This document shows, one piece after another, positions 12,107 to 24,244 of a stretch of DNA of 64,000 nucleotides. Numbering within the stretch: the first letter of the stretch is position 1; every line of letters starts with the position of its first letter. The stretch is from NCBI GenBank assembly GCA_007570785.1, contig ML662445.1:1476614-1540613 (forward strand), read 5' to 3'. The notes under the pieces were generated by a model. The model saw nothing but the letters and a program-made list of their open reading frames with translations. It did no database searches and was not told where the DNA came from. Source of the DNA: Antilocapra americana. Taxonomy: Eukaryota > Chordata > Mammalia > Artiodactyla > Antilocapridae. Made by a program: the position numbers and the translations under genes.

Positions 12107-12151
12107 TGAGATGACAGGTTCAGCCAGTTTGAGATGACAGGTTCAGCCAGT
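12107..12151. repeat. Tandem duplication, 23 bp x 2
   Basis: A 23-bp segment starting TGAGATGACAGGTTC at 12107 is repeated immediately at 12130. The copies match over 22 bases. This is a local slippage or template-switch duplication. Confidence 0.95.
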
Positions 12152-13051
12152 GCCCAGCAGAGGAGACAGAGACACACCTGCACTCACGTGGGCAGGGCAG
12201 GGCCATCCCCCCTCCCCCATGCATGAGCCTGCAAGTCATGGTACGTATTTTATTCTTGTTTTTAATCCCAAGACCATGGAGCCATTTTGGTTACCCATAA
12301 ATCTCACTGAACAGGCAGATGAAGTTGGTTGTGCTGGCAGCAGAGTTTTCTGATAAGACTTTCCTTTTCTGCTGTCCTGGAGGAAGTGTAAACAGCTCGG
12401 GAGGGGGCCTGGTGACAGCTGTGACCACAGGGCAGCTGGACATGACCACCCAGGCCTGGAGTCTCGTGCTGGACAAAGGTGGCCTGGGCAGTCCCTGACA
12501 GGGGGAGGGGCACGGCTAGAAATGAGGTACAAGGTTTTAAGGCCAAATAGTGAATTTCTCAGAATGTGATTTTTCTTTTAAAACCTGATATTTATTTAAA
12601 ATAATTATGTCAAGGCCAGTATTTTGGCTGTGCTGACTTTGAGCCTCTGTCTGGTAATTACAGTAAAACGGTCTTAATTGAAGCATGAAATGTGGATTTC
12701 ATGATAATTCAGTTTCACATTGAAAGGGAATCTTGTTCAGTTGTTCAGTTCTCATAACAATGAGTTTGTTGAGAGTTTCCCAGTTACAAGGTCCTGCCAT
12801 GCGCTGAGGGGCTTTAAGAGAGTGGGCACGTGATTTCTGACCTTATCTCCTCAAAAAACTCAGGGAGACTAAAATAATTAGAAAATGTAGATTTATGACA
12901 CTGTATGAAGTATTTATGTTTCCAACAATTCAGTTCATATTTAATCTTATTAACATTATATTCCATAGTTATATGTCTTTTAATATTCAAGAATAAAGCA
13001 GCTCAATAAAAATCAGTAAAAAGCTAGTCACCATTTTGTATGATTGTAGGT
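12152..13051. other. Single-copy DNA, no gene recognised
   Basis: Nothing recognisable as a gene is visible. The minus-strand open frames at 12236-12546 overlap one another in GC-rich sequence and have no family features. Confidence 0.5.
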
Positions 13052-13097
13052 TTGTAAATTATAGGTTGGTTGTAAGTTATAGGTAGGTTGTAAGTAG
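13052..13097. repeat. Imperfect 18-bp tandem repeat, about 2.6 copies
   Basis: The unit TTGTAARTTATAGGTWGG occurs at 13052 and 13070, and a partial third copy starts at 13088. The first two copies differ at two positions. Confidence 0.85.
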
Positions 13098-14999
13098 TTT
13101 CACTCTGATTTATACTAGGTCACTATTTACAGGAATGATAGTGTAGATATTGGTGACAAGGTTCATGCTAAAATTGGTGGTTATCGCAAAATTGTCTGAA
13201 AAATCCAGCCTATTTGTTTTAGGAGACAAAGTTTCATATAGGTAATGCCCATGTCTCTGGAATTTTTTGATGAGCTCCAGAAAGACAGCTGTTAGATCTC
13301 GCATCAGTGAGTGAGATCTCCTACCACTTAGAACTAACATCAGTTAGTTCTCCATCCCTGCTCATCTCCAAAATCTATACCTTCTCCACTCCAGAGTGGC
13401 TGCTCAGTCCAGCCTCCAGTCAACACTTGAACAAATGCAGCATTCTCTCCTCTGTGGTCCTCCTTGAAAATGCCAGTCCATTCACCTACCTGGTACCTTC
13501 CTTCTTAGCTCAGCAGTCCCTGTGATGTCCCAGGTCTCCAGCTCGCAGTGGATCTCAGCATTCGAGAGGCTCATGTTGAGGCTTCTACGTCTCTCATCTG
13601 TGCCATCCAGCCACTGAACACTCAACATACCCAGTTTTCCTTTTGCTTTCAGACAAGGCTACCAACACCAGCAACCTTGGGAGGGCTGCCTTTCAGATGT
13701 GAAGGTAAAGGAAAAGATGGTTTCAGATAAAGAAAAGCTGAAAAAAAAAAAAAAAAAACTTGTTACTACGGAACTGCATTTTGAAAAGCACAAAAGTAAT
13801 CCCAGCTGGAAATGTGAGACCTGCAAGAAGGAACAATGATCACTGAAAACAAGACAAGATGGGTAGAAATCTTGAGCCACTCACTTCAGATTCTACAGAA
13901 ATACAGACTTACTTCCTCAAAAGCTCTTATCTTTCATGTGTAATTACATTATGGACATATTGCTAACTGCACTGAAGTGATAAAAAGTTAAAATCTCACT
14001 CACCTGCATTTGCACAGTGGAGGGAATTGGTGGTCGCATCAGCAGTTTTGAACAAACACTAAATACGACACAGCCTTCGTAGAAAGACCTGGAGCTGTCA
14101 TGAAGTCACCAGCCGTATGCCTCTGCTAAGGCAGTGACCGCCCGAATGATTTTACTTCTTGAATAAATCGGAACTGGAGAAGAGTGGCAGCTCCATCTGA
14201 CGGGCACTTGGCCGACTCTCTGAGTGATTAACTTCTGTCATCTCTCTGATCTAACCTGACCTGTGACCACGACACGCGGATTCTCAAGTAGTTGGCGTTC
14301 CTCCTCGGGTGACCCTTTTCCACGGAGGAGGAACCAAGGGAGTCGACCTGCAGTGGGGTCAAAGCAGTGAACTCACCGAAGGGGGCTTGTTTGAAAGGAA
14401 AGCCCTGATCCTACAGAGAAAGAGGGGATGTTCTCGGTGCTAACTTCACTGCAACATTACTTAGTAATATTTGCAGATGACCAGCTCTCAGTAATTTACA
14501 ATTGATTCACGTTTGACTTTTTCTTCCAAGGGTGCCTTAACGCAAATTTAACTTTCACAAATTCAATTTTTGGAAATTGAAGTATAAGACAACAATTGAG
14601 CAATGCAACATTTTCATTGCTGGTTGAGAAAATACTCCTTCTTTTGTTTATAAGACTGATCACAGACAAGGAGGACTGTGAGATTGTGTGATGCTTTGGA
14701 AGGATTAAAACCCTTGATCTCAGCTGTTATATTTCCCCATGGGTGGATGTTTGGCTTAGTCGCCCCTACACATCTCTTCTATTCACCCTGGCCCCCGGGT
14801 TCTTGGAAATGAAATGCTAAGCAGTGGTAACTCAAGGTGTGCTAGACTCAGAACACAGGTTCAATCCCACCACTTTCTGGTTCTGTTCAGATCTCAGTGG
14901 GTAATTGGAACGTCTGATCCATCTGGTGTTCTTCCCCACAAGCTATGGGGGCTGGGTGCAGTTCAGGTGTTTGGTTCATGAGGAAATTGCTTGAAAATG
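13098..14999. other. Single-copy DNA, A18 tract at 13741-13758
   Basis: No exon is recognised. The segment 14060-14420 keeps many CpG dinucleotides in otherwise ordinary sequence, which is sometimes seen in conserved or unmethylated regulatory DNA. The A18 run at 13741-13758 has no recognisable element upstream. Confidence 0.45.
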
Positions 15000-15480
15000 A
15001 TAGTCTGGAACTCACTCAACACCAGATTATCAACCTTCAGCCCCAGGATCGTAATGTGTGCGGAGGCTGGAGGCAGGATGGCAGCCTCTCACCAAAGTGA
15101 CGGATGGCAAGGGAAGAAAGGGGCAAGCTGTGCCATCTTTTCTGAAAAGAATGCTCTTTGCAAACGTAGAAGCGGGACTGACTGCAATGTAGCAGGACAG
15201 AGCCATGTAGGAATGCACTCTCAGAGAGCCCTGCAGCCAATGGCTGGGCTTGTTTGTATTTTCTGCATCACAATGTACTAACACGAGGTCCGCACGCCAC
15301 ACGCACAGGTGGAAGTGTGAGCATGAGGGCCATTGGAGCCGTGAATTTTCCCAGCGAACTACAATTACGGAACCGTGCTGCATAATTTGAGGCAGATTCA
15401 TAGCTGAAGAATTCTTGAAGGAATGCCTACAATTACACCTGTGCCTCATTAGCTAAATTGATATTTGCCACGTTGGAAGG
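15000..15480. promoter_or_regulatory. Candidate conserved non-coding element
   Basis: The segment is free of recognisable repeats, retains scattered CpGs (GATCGTAATG, ACGTAGAAGCGG, GCGAACTACAATTACGGAACCG) and carries homeodomain-type cores (CAATTACG, CAATTACACC, CATTAGCTAAATTG) towards its 3' end. This pattern is typical of mammalian developmental enhancers. No conservation data were available, so this is inference from texture only. Confidence 0.25.
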
Positions 15481-16184
15481 AGAGCAAAACAGACTGGAAA
15501 GGTTCTTCTGTTAGAATCCGAAAAGAGCACAGAAAACACTCATCAGGCTGGGGAAAATATTCCAAATTCTCCCAAGTGGTGTAAAGAGCAAAGACACTGG
15601 CAGTTTGAACCCAGGAGCCTCCAAATCATGGTCGTCTGCTGTCAGTAAGTCTCGTGTGTGCCCCTCCCATGCTGGTGAGCGTGATCTCAGAAACGTGATG
15701 GTCCGAGTATTGTGGATCATTTCACACCTAAGATACATTCTCACATCTTAAACCCCTGTGTGTGTATAAGTTTATTCACTCTTAGTTTGCAAGTAGCAAA
15801 ACTCACATCCCTTTTCTAAATTTGCAGGTTTAATAGCAGACTGGCTGAGGCTTGACAAACGCTGATAGAAAGTTAGCCCAGTGGTCCAGCAGGAATCAAA
15901 GTCGCCATTACAGGTTAGCTGGTAACTCCTTATACTAATAAGTTTTGCTACCACCTTTTCAGGTAAATTTCATGCAGGAGGGATGAAAACATAATACTTC
16001 CTGAATTGGGACCTTTCAAAAAAGTGAGAAACACTGTATTTCAGAAAACTGTATCTAGAAAAGGTTAACTTTCCTTCAAATACATCGTTGTATCACTGCT
16101 TAAAGGTGCCGTCTGTTCTCCTTCAGCAATACCAGATTCACTCATTTGCTGCACGGACTAACACCAACTATGAGGAGTTGCTTT
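15481..16184. other. Single-copy DNA, no gene recognised
   Basis: Nothing recognisable as a gene, RNA or young repeat is visible. Confidence 0.5.
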
Positions 16185-16335
16185 TTCGCTGAGTCAGTCT
16201 GTGCGTGTTGCTGTAACAAGGTGCCTGAGATTGGGTGGCTTATAAACAGCAGGCATTTACTTCTCACAGACCTGGAGGCAGGAAGTCAAGGAGCCTGTGG
16301 GCTTGGTACCTGTGAGAGCCCTCCTCCTGGGTCAG
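16185..16335 (-). mobile_element. MaLR-like LTR relic
   Basis: The words GTTGCTGTAACAAGGTGCC, GGTGGCTTATAAACAGCAGG, CATTTACTTCTCACAGACC and TGGAGGCAGGAAGTC occur in the order expected of the reverse complement of an old MaLR/MLT1-type LTR 3' half. The copy is diverged and partial. The family assignment is from memory of the consensus and could be wrong at subfamily level. Confidence 0.55.
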
Positions 16336-17116
16336 TCCTAAGAACGTTGCTCAGAAAGCAGATGCCTCTGGGCAGAAGCAGCACCTGAAGAGCAGGTGGG
16401 GCAAGGTGAGCTTGATGGGGCAGGACCCGGGATGTGTTTGGTCAGATGCTTGGCATTCAGTCCTCACATCTGAGCTACAAATGCCTCTATGATGACTTAT
16501 TGGTATAGAGAATGGAAAGATGAAAGAAAATGATGCCAGCAATGAATGACCCAGAGAGTGGGGGAATGGTGAGAATTTTCATGAACTGTTAGCAACCTGC
16601 AGCTCGTTTCTGGGGATGCTGTGTAGGAGAAAAACCTCTTTAGAGCATTAGCTGTCACAAAGCAAGTAATTCCTTCTTGATTTCTAATTTGTTCTCAGAC
16701 TGTGAGGTAAATTCTCCACCTATGCTGGAAGAGGGCGCTGGATCTTACATGGTGCTCTCTGCCCTTGTTCCTTTTCATTCTTAGCTAGAAATGAAAATGA
16801 GTTTCCTGGTTGGAAACTTGGTAAAGAACACACACACAGAATCACCCAGAAAGATCAGCCTCAACTGACTCCTTTTGACATTTTTGAATATGTGGGAAAC
16901 AATCCACTTTCAAAAATACCTCAGCCTCACAACATTTACAAAAACCAGACACTCTGGTCAACGTCCAACAAAACTTCCTCCTGGGAAGTGAGGTCTTACT
17001 ATTAGATAGCAAAAAGGAAAACATGTTTTTCCATGTCTGAGATAGCATTGAGGTGCTGGAGAGTGGCCGCCACCCATCGTGCTCTCCCCAACTCTTGCTT
17101 TGTGGGCACCTGTGCT
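16336..17116. other. Single-copy DNA, no gene recognised
   Basis: No recognisable exon or young repeat is visible. A short ACACACACAC run lies near 16829. Confidence 0.5.
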
Positions 17117-17339
17117 GGGAGTGGCTTCCCAGGTAGCACTAGTGGCAAAAGACCACCTGCCAATGCAGGAGATGTAAGAGATCCGAGTTCAGTCCCTGGG
17201 TCGGGAAGATCCCCTGGAGGACTGCATAGCAAACCACCACAGGATTCTTGCTGGAGAGTTCCGTGGACAGAGCAGCCTGGGAGACTACAGTGCATAAAGA
17301 GGCGGACATGAGCGAGACTTAGCATGTGCAGGGAGTGGC
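17117..17339 (+). mobile_element. Bov-tA SINE with target-site duplication
   Basis: The SINE body runs from about 17122 to 17330, starting TGGCTTCCCAGGTAGC and containing CAGTCCCTGGGTCGGGAAGA and the AGATCCCCTGGAG word. It is flanked by the 9-bp word GGGAGTGGC at 17117-17125 and 17331-17339, a likely target-site duplication that partly overlaps the SINE head. The middle part is diverged (ACTGCATAGCAAACCACC). Confidence 0.88.
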
Positions 17340-17984
17340 CCCAGGATGACAGGAGCTCTGGGGCAGAGCTCACAGAGGTGGACCTGATTGTGTTTCCTGG
17401 GGCCCATTCTTCTTTCTGACTGCCAGTCGCATACAAGACTGAGAGTTGGACTCCATCACCTGGATTAATGGGTTAAAACTTGACATCTTTTTAGTATTTT
17501 AGGTTTTATTTTCCCTCTCAGCCTGACTTTCATGCTGAGAGTGCTCTCTCCACAATATTCCTTTAAAAGTACACTTGTCAGGCTCCATTTGCCACCAGCC
17601 CCTTTGATGGTGACATCGGCTGTGCCTGGGGTTTACCTTTTGACCTTATGGAGGCAGCAGATGGGTCCAGTAATAAATCCCGGTTATTAGTGAAGGAGCC
17701 GATCGCTCGGAAAGGCAGAAATAAAAGTCGGGCAGTTTTACACCATGATTCTTGTTATCTGCTCTGACATGGAGCTGTGAGCCCTGTCAGGGGGGAGATG
17801 GGCGACTCCGACTCCAGTCCTCCTCACGTCCCCCCACCCTCGTCCTTCCTTCTTCTTCCTGTCCCCCGCCCCTCCCCCTCGCTCTAGTGCTTCCTTCCCT
17901 CCTTGGTTGCACATTGGACAGGTGCCTGATGGCCTCGAAGGATTTTACAAATTCCCCTGGAATTCAGTTCCTACCAAACTTCTA
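17340..17984. other. Single-copy DNA with CpG-retaining segment
   Basis: No gene is recognised. The segment 17575-17760 retains CpGs (CATCGGCTG, TCCCGGTTATTAG, GCCGATCGCTCGG) and carries TAATAAA/TTATTAG words, so it is a weak candidate regulatory element. The pyrimidine-rich tract 17818-17910 is low-complexity. Confidence 0.35.
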
Positions 17985-18065
17985 CTTCTGTGCTGTGTGA
18001 TTTGGCCAAATTCCGCCCCTTCCCTGTGCCTCGTGCCCACGTGTATAATGCTGCTTTAAGAAACA
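17985..18065 (+). mobile_element. MIR SINE relic
   Basis: The sequence CTGTGTGATTTGGCCAAATT followed by CCCTGTGCCTC and GTATAATG follows the order of the conserved MIR core (the 'gtgtgaccttgggcaa ... cctcagt ... gtaaaatg' pattern), strongly diverged. MIRs are shared by all mammals, so this says nothing about the species. Confidence 0.45.
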
Positions 18066-18191
18066 TAAGAAGTCTTTGTCAAGACTTCATGTTTACATGT
18101 GAGGGGCCAAGAGGATCCTGAAATGGTTTAAACACCAGAAGCCAGGGCTTCTCACCTACAGCTGACAGCTCACAAGACAGTAGTATGTGGG

Positions 18192-18356
18192 AAGGAAAAG
18201 TCCTGGGACTTTCCTGCCAGTCCAGTGTTTCAGACTCTGTGCTTCCAGTGCAGGGGTAAGGGTTCGTTCCCTGGTCAGGGAATAAAATTCCACATGTCTC
18301 TAGGCGAGGTCAAAAAAATAAATGAATAAATAAAAATTTTTAAAAATCAAGGAAAA
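18192..18356 (+). mobile_element. CHR-2-type tRNA-derived SINE
   Basis: The body at 18205-18348 starts GGGACTTTCCTG, contains GTGCTTCCAGTGCAGGGGT and TTCGTTCCCTGGTCAGGGAA, and ends in an A-rich AAATAAATGAATAAATAAA tail. A possible 8-bp duplication, AAGGAAAA, lies at 18192-18199 and 18349-18356. Confidence 0.8.
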
Positions 18357-19551
18357 TGTTTGGACTTCAGCAAGCAGAAGGATTCTCATCTAAAATTTTC
18401 TAGGTATGAACATCTACACTATCAGGAAATAATAAATATGTGCCCGTGCATGTTTATTTATGAATTGTGAAATTCAGTAATTTATATAAATGTTCAAAAG
18501 CCTTTTAAATTTCCTTCGACAAATGAATAACAGGTGGTAAAATATTAAGACATATGATTGACTCTGTCCCATCTTTTTTTATTTTCAGAAGAGAGTTCCA
18601 GATTGTCCTGACTTAATAGGAAATCTCAGCCCATGTTCTTTCTCTTCTGAAACTTGCCTGTAAAAGACTACCCAAGAAAGCATATTTTCAGAGGATTTTG
18701 AAAACCCATGAAATTAGCACCACTTTTGTGAAAATCTGTTCATTGCTGAATTCTTATTAAGCCAACATAAAAGTTTTGGTGTCATACTTGTAAAGCTATT
18801 TAAAAATTTTACTTGTAAAACTTGCAAAACAATCTAAGTTTTGAAATGTATGTGGCATGTATAATGATATGTGTATGTAGGAACTGGACTTCAGGGAGAA
18901 AGTGACAAATGACAAGTTTACTGCATTTCTTTATTAAAATGAAAAATGTATTCCCAGGAAAGAAAATATTATTTTGCAAGTACAGACTTGAATCATACCT
19001 TAAAAAAGTGTCTGTCACAATATTAAAGTTAGTTTGCTTCCTTAATAGAAAGTTTACTTCTAGATTAAAAAATGGCAAGAGTGTTATCTTTATTGTCAAA
19101 ATATTTTTGCAATGCATCATCACCCTGTTCCTTTCCTGGTTCGGAAAGGTAGCAAGGATCATGTTGTTTTCTGAATGATCACATCAGCAAGGCTTGTTAG
19201 GAGACCTCCTGGATGTGGATATTAATTTAATAAATCAATAGATGCTGTTGAGTCAGTGAATAATCCCACACTGATGCTTCATAACTGAAACTAAGGACAG
19301 AAACTGCCATTCTGAGCTGGAAGGAGTGAATTCTAGCAATGGGAAAGATGCAAAGAGAAAACTTGGTTATTTATTGTTAAGTGTATGTGAAAGCCATTTC
19401 ACTGGGAAATTAGTACAATGCAAATTAGTGTTTTTAGTTTACCAGTGTCGAGTTGCATGTATTGTTTCAGTCCCCATGTAGAAGTCAGACATTGGCTGGT
19501 TTGAACAAAGGAGTGTGTGTGTGCATGTTGCTGCATTGTGTTAGTGTGGGA

Positions 19552-19575
19552 GTGTGTGTGTGTGTGTGTGTGTGT
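19552..19575. repeat. (GT)12 microsatellite
   Basis: An uninterrupted alternating GT run of about 12 repeats, probably polymorphic in populations. Confidence 0.95.
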
Positions 19576-20807
19576 TTAAACTGTGTGTGCTTTTTGTGTA
19601 AATACCCAGGTTTTATTTTCATTTTTGTTAACATATCCAGGTGTTTTGTTTTGCTTTTTTTCCCTTTTGCAGAAACAAAAATAGCAAGCAAGCCGAGGGC
19701 TAAGGTACTAATTATCAGCGGCTGCACAAACCTCCCCAAAGCCTGTCCTCTATAACCCCTGGAAAAATTCTGACATATTATAAACTGTTTGAATTAGCGT
19801 CAATCAGTAAATAGCAAGTTGGTGCCAGCTTGATCACAGAGAGACGAGGTGCATGCTAAGTGCCTTGGCGCAGCGACACCCTGAGCACACAGCACATCCA
19901 CTCTGCTCACCTCGGAAGCATCGCCAGGTCCCAGGGGTGCAGGGCAGCGAGAAGGGGCTGAGGGGTGCGGGAAAAGCGAGTGCTTCCCACCCCCGGTCTA
20001 GCGTGTGTGTGTGTGTGGATGCGTGTGCCTGCGAGATCATAAAATACACAGATAGACACAAAGGCAGACAACCACAAGGGGCACAAGCAAAGCCATCGTG
20101 TTTTATTTTTTCATATGTTCAGGAACAAGCACTTTGACTGACACATGCATGTGCTCAAGCTACAACTGCTTATCAGAAGCAAGCATTTTTCTTGACCTAT
20201 ACAGGGAAATTAGGACATAAATCCATATTCATATTCTAAAGCATCTATGTTTCTCTCTAAAAACATTTTCCTTTAAATTTAAACCTACTACGATGCTGGA
20301 ACTTTCTCTCAGTAGCAGAAGCATTTGACCAATTCCATTTTTATGTCCCCCAGCCTCACATACATTTCAAATTCTTTCTGATGAAAGCAATTTTGGTTTA
20401 AATATCTCCTGAAAGATTCAACTATGCAATAGCCTGTGATAGCTTTGAAGGCACTCACCAAGTGCCCATCCTTAGGCCGCCGCTGTCTGAGACATGATGG
20501 GTGCTGGAGCAGACGCATGGCACTCTCGCGTTTTTGATTGGGGGCATGAAGGCTGGAAGAGAAGAGGAATAGTCCCAACTCTCAGGTAAGTTTGCAGATA
20601 GGCTAGTTCAATGTTTTTGATCATGTCAGACCTCTTCTTCCCTAAATATAAAAACACTTTGACACTGACAGAAATTACTTAGCTTTCTTTGTCTTTAATA
20701 AATTAACGCAACACTGGGCAATGGGAAAAGTTCAGAAAAATGTTCCCTAAGTGAGAATTTACAAATGACTGGATACATATCCCAGGTGTTAAATGAACAC
20801 AATCTGT

Positions 20808-20831
20808 AAACAAACAAACAAACAAACAAAA
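20808..20831. repeat. (AAAC)6 microsatellite
   Basis: Six perfect tetranucleotide repeats. No SINE body is recognisable upstream, so it is not clearly a retroposon tail. Confidence 0.93.
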
Positions 20832-22863
20832 GATGCTAGAATGTTTCTTAAAATAAAATCACTAAGCTCCTTTGTTAAAGGAATTTTAATATTCATAAAA
20901 TAAGACCTTTTCCATTTTAAAAGACTTGGGAATATGTGACTGTCACAGAAGAGAAAGGACTCACTGGCTCTCTGGAATCCACAAGGCCTGGACGTGTGTA
21001 AAGATTTGTGGTACTTAAGAGATGATGATACCAGACATATGGTTTAATCATGATGTATTTAAGCTTTTGCTTATCTGCTTAAGAATTTATTTTGCTTCTA
21101 ATTCCATTCATTGTTATTCTAATTTGAGACATAGTTTGTTTTCTTTAAAAGGAAAAATTTATATATATTAATATAGCAAATCTGATTTTTCAAAAAGACC
21201 TGAACAAGAGCTGAGAATGTGTGATGGGCTTTGAGCACAGATTGTCCATTTTTGACACCATGTTGACACGTGTGTCCACGGGCAGAGTCTTCCAGTAATC
21301 CTTAGAGGAAGATAATGAAACGGCAGAAGGACTCTGTGATTTATATCTTGACGTTATTATGTTTGTGTCCGTTCAGTTCTCTTTATTTCTCTAAAACTCT
21401 GCCTTTATCATCAGCCCTGACAAGTCCCTTATTTTTAGAATAGATTGAAGTAAGTGATAGGAACTCAGAAGAACAGGGCTGTAAGCTATTTCACTATATT
21501 TCTGTTGTTTTGAGCATTAGCAGGATCTCGTTCATATATGCAAACTCTGTAGATATGGGTGGCTACAGTCCCAGCTGGTAGCAGAGGCAGAAAAGCTATC
21601 TGGAAGTCCTATGCAGCTCAGCGCAAGGAACCAGATTCACTTCTGGAAAAAAACCATGCACTTTCCTAAAAGAAGCCAAAGCTGGTTTTATTTCTAAGAG
21701 TAATGACTGTCTGCAAGCAAGACAGCTCACAGGTGATCCCACAGGAAAGAGTTTCCTCCAAGGACTTCAGTTTGAAGACCAGAAGCAGAGATGGTACCTG
21801 AGGAGAAGATGGACTGTCAGCTCTAAGAGCTGAAACCTGTGAAACTGCTGACTCTCTGCTATGATCTTGCTGACCATCTCTGACCTGAAAAAATACCTCT
21901 TTCTTGTGGTTCAACCTAATGGCTTAAGAATTTACATCTCAACACTGCAGGGTTTTCTAGCTCAAATGTACAATGTCAGATGCTGTTTCCCTGGACCACA
22001 GTAGCCACTAGATTTAGAGGGATGGGACCAGGCGGGGCTCCTTTGATGTGCAGAGCTTGTGATGCTGGTTTCTGCCTCAGGATTGAGGTGTTGGCATCGA
22101 GTTCTGGAAGCACTTAGTGAAAGAGGCTGGCTTGCAGGGAGGGGACATTCAGCCAGGGCTGGACTCAGAGCCAGGAACCCTCAGCAGGACAGTGGCTCTG
22201 AGACTGGGGGGGCTCCCTGGGGCAGCTCTGGGAGGCCGTGTGGACTAGGAGAGCCATGGGCCAAGGATTGATCTTTAGGGACCAGCATTCACAACATGGA
22301 AGGATGACCCAGACGGAGGCTGCTGGAGAAGCCAACATGCAGTCTCCACCCTCCGGGGGGCTGGACCCCAGAGCACCAGAGCTGGCTTCCGAACACCCCT
22401 CTGCCATGAGCTGCCCATCATCACTGGCCCAGGAGAAGATCAAAATTCAAAATGATAGCTATGGTTACCACTGTCTGGGTGTCCCTGTCACACCATCCTG
22501 AAGTCCAAGAGTCCTCAGCTGAACCACTGTTCAGTCGAGCACAGTTTGTATCACAAAATGGTCCCCACAGAGAGTGCACTCACTAACCATTACCATATGC
22601 GGTTACAGCTTGCTTCTCGTAAAATGAAAGGATGTCACAAAATCATTAGGTCCAAAAAGGGTTGGTAAAATTTAAACATGCCAGCTATTGGCTTTGCCTA
22701 AGCAAACATAGAACCAGATGAAACACCTGCAAAATAGATACAGTCTCATTGTATAAAACTTAAAAATATATAAAAATGGAACTCCAGCTCATGGCAGGCA
22801 GCATTAGCAAACACTGGAAGTCATCCTCTAGCATAAAACACATAGAATATGTGTGTGCCTATC

Positions 22864-22886
22864 TGTGTGAGTGTGTGTGTGTGTGA
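22864..22886. repeat. (TG)n microsatellite
   Basis: A TG run of about ten repeats with one GA interruption near its start. Confidence 0.9.
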
Positions 22887-22933
22887 TATGCATAGGCAGA
22901 TAGCTAGGTATGCACACACAAGACACATACATT

Positions 22934-22989
22934 AATGTATGGCAAAACCAACACAATATTGTAAAGTAAAAAAAAAAAGAAAGAAAGAA
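22934..22989 (+). mobile_element. Extremely 5'-truncated L1 3' end
   Basis: The word AATGTATGGCAAAACCAACA followed by CAATATTGTAAAGTAAAA is the terminal part of the ruminant L1 3' UTR. It is followed by an A-rich GAAAGAAAGAAA tail. Only about 35 bp of the element was copied before truncation. Confidence 0.75.
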
Positions 22990-23222
22990 ATACATAGTGG
23001 AAGTAAGGAATCAATAGGGGTGTTAGGTTCTGGAAGCCTACAGGGTACCAGAACCAGATGGGGCCAGAACTGGCCCAGTGGGCCCTCGAGGCTGACTCTC
23101 CTGCAGGACAGATGTGCCCAAGGCCAGAGAGGGGCCGGAAATGCACCCTGAACAAACAGACCCCACATCGGAGGCACCGAGGAGGAGTCGACCTGAGTAA
23201 GAATGAGATCGCTATTTTACAG
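22990..23222. other. Single-copy spacer
   Basis: No feature is recognised between the short L1 tail and the next SINE. Confidence 0.5.
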
Positions 23223-23383
23223 AGCTTCCCAGGTGGCTCCATGGTAAAGAACATGCCTTCCAGAGCAGGAGATGCAAGAGATATGGATTCGATCCCTGGC
23301 TCGGGAAGATCCCCTGGAGTAGGAAATGGCAGCCCACTCCAGTATTCTTGCCTGGAAAATCCGAGGAGCCTGCTGGGGGTCAT
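23223..23383 (+). mobile_element. Bov-tA SINE, 3'-truncated
   Basis: The diagnostic words are AGCTTCCCAGGTGGC, GATTCGATCCCTGGCTCGGG, AAGATCCCCTGGAG, CACTCCAGTATTCTTGCC and GAGGAGCCTGCTGGG. The terminal GACACGACTGAG segment is missing. The minus-strand open frame 22904-23422 is largely this SINE read backwards. Confidence 0.92.
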
Positions 23384-23957
23384 TGTTTTATAAATTAAAA
23401 CCATTTTGGATGTTTCAACCACATAAGCTTCACTAATCTGTTAATCTTGACAGATTTTTTTTTTCGCTAAAATAGTATAAATGTCTTCAATATGTAATGT
23501 TTCAAAGAGAAGCAAGCTAAACTGTTATAAAAAGACACATCATGTGAGGCCAGCTCAAGTGATGCGGACAAACGCATGTCAATCAAGAATTTAGGAGCAA
23601 ATCTATCCGGGTGTTTATTCATCTCTCCCCCAACACAGAGCATCACCTCACTGTGTGAATACACTATGGACTGGATATTATTTATATCTTTCACCACAAC
23701 ATTTTCAATAAATTTCCTCCTTTTTAAAAAGAGTTCTAGATTTTATGGGGCAAAAGTAAATGTCATGAAAATATCTGACATGTTTGTCTTTCCTCACATA
23801 CAAAGTAGTTTAAAGCAAATGAGCCTGTGTGTTCAGAAGAGTGAAGTATGGAAATGAAATTCAAGTGACCCAGTCATGCTGCTCGCCAGACAGCCTGGGA
23901 GTCCAAGGTCAGGGCTTCTTCAGACGGGTGACTGTCCCTGTGGTCCACCAGTCACCC
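23384..23957. other. Single-copy DNA, no gene recognised
   Basis: No recognisable exon, RNA gene or repeat is visible. Confidence 0.5.
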
Positions 23958-24039
23958 ATCTGCAGCCACCTGCTGGTCAGGTGGGACCCTGGACCCCAGG
24001 GGCACCACCAGCCCACTGCCCGCAGCGCCAAAGGTCAGA
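23958..24039 (+). repeat. Left arm of a perfect 82-bp inverted repeat
   Basis: All 82 bases are the exact reverse complement of 24842-24923. The arm begins ATCTGCAGCCACC and ends CCAAAGGTCAGA, and the first bases beyond both ends mismatch. It is GC-rich and carries no sign of being a known transposon. Confidence 0.98.
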
Positions 24040-24244
24040 AAGTGTCCTCAGGAGGGACACCTATGACCAAAGTTTTTCCCGATGTATTTGTCTGGCTCCT
24101 CTGACTTCTGAGAGCAGCTTCTGGCATCAGTGGCTAGAGGGGCTCAAGACGGTACAGGCTGTCGAATTCATAATAGAAACGCAGCCGCGCACGCTGCCTC
24201 CTTCAGCTGAATCACGGTTTATCATACTTAGATCTTCTTAAGTG

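Larger units (their letters stand above)
18357..22863. other. Single-copy DNA with microsatellites
   Basis: No exon is recognised. The stretch includes (GT)12 at 19552-19575, a short GT run at 20003-20017 and (AAAC)6 at 20808-20831. The open frames at 18809-20657 and 21666-22501 show no family features, and several exist on both strands over the same bases. Confidence 0.5.

Noticed and set aside
22904..23422. A 172-codon minus-strand open frame
   Set aside because: The N-terminal part is a Bov-tA SINE read backwards (the words FSRQEYWSGLPFP and GDLPEPGIE recur at every Bov-tA copy).
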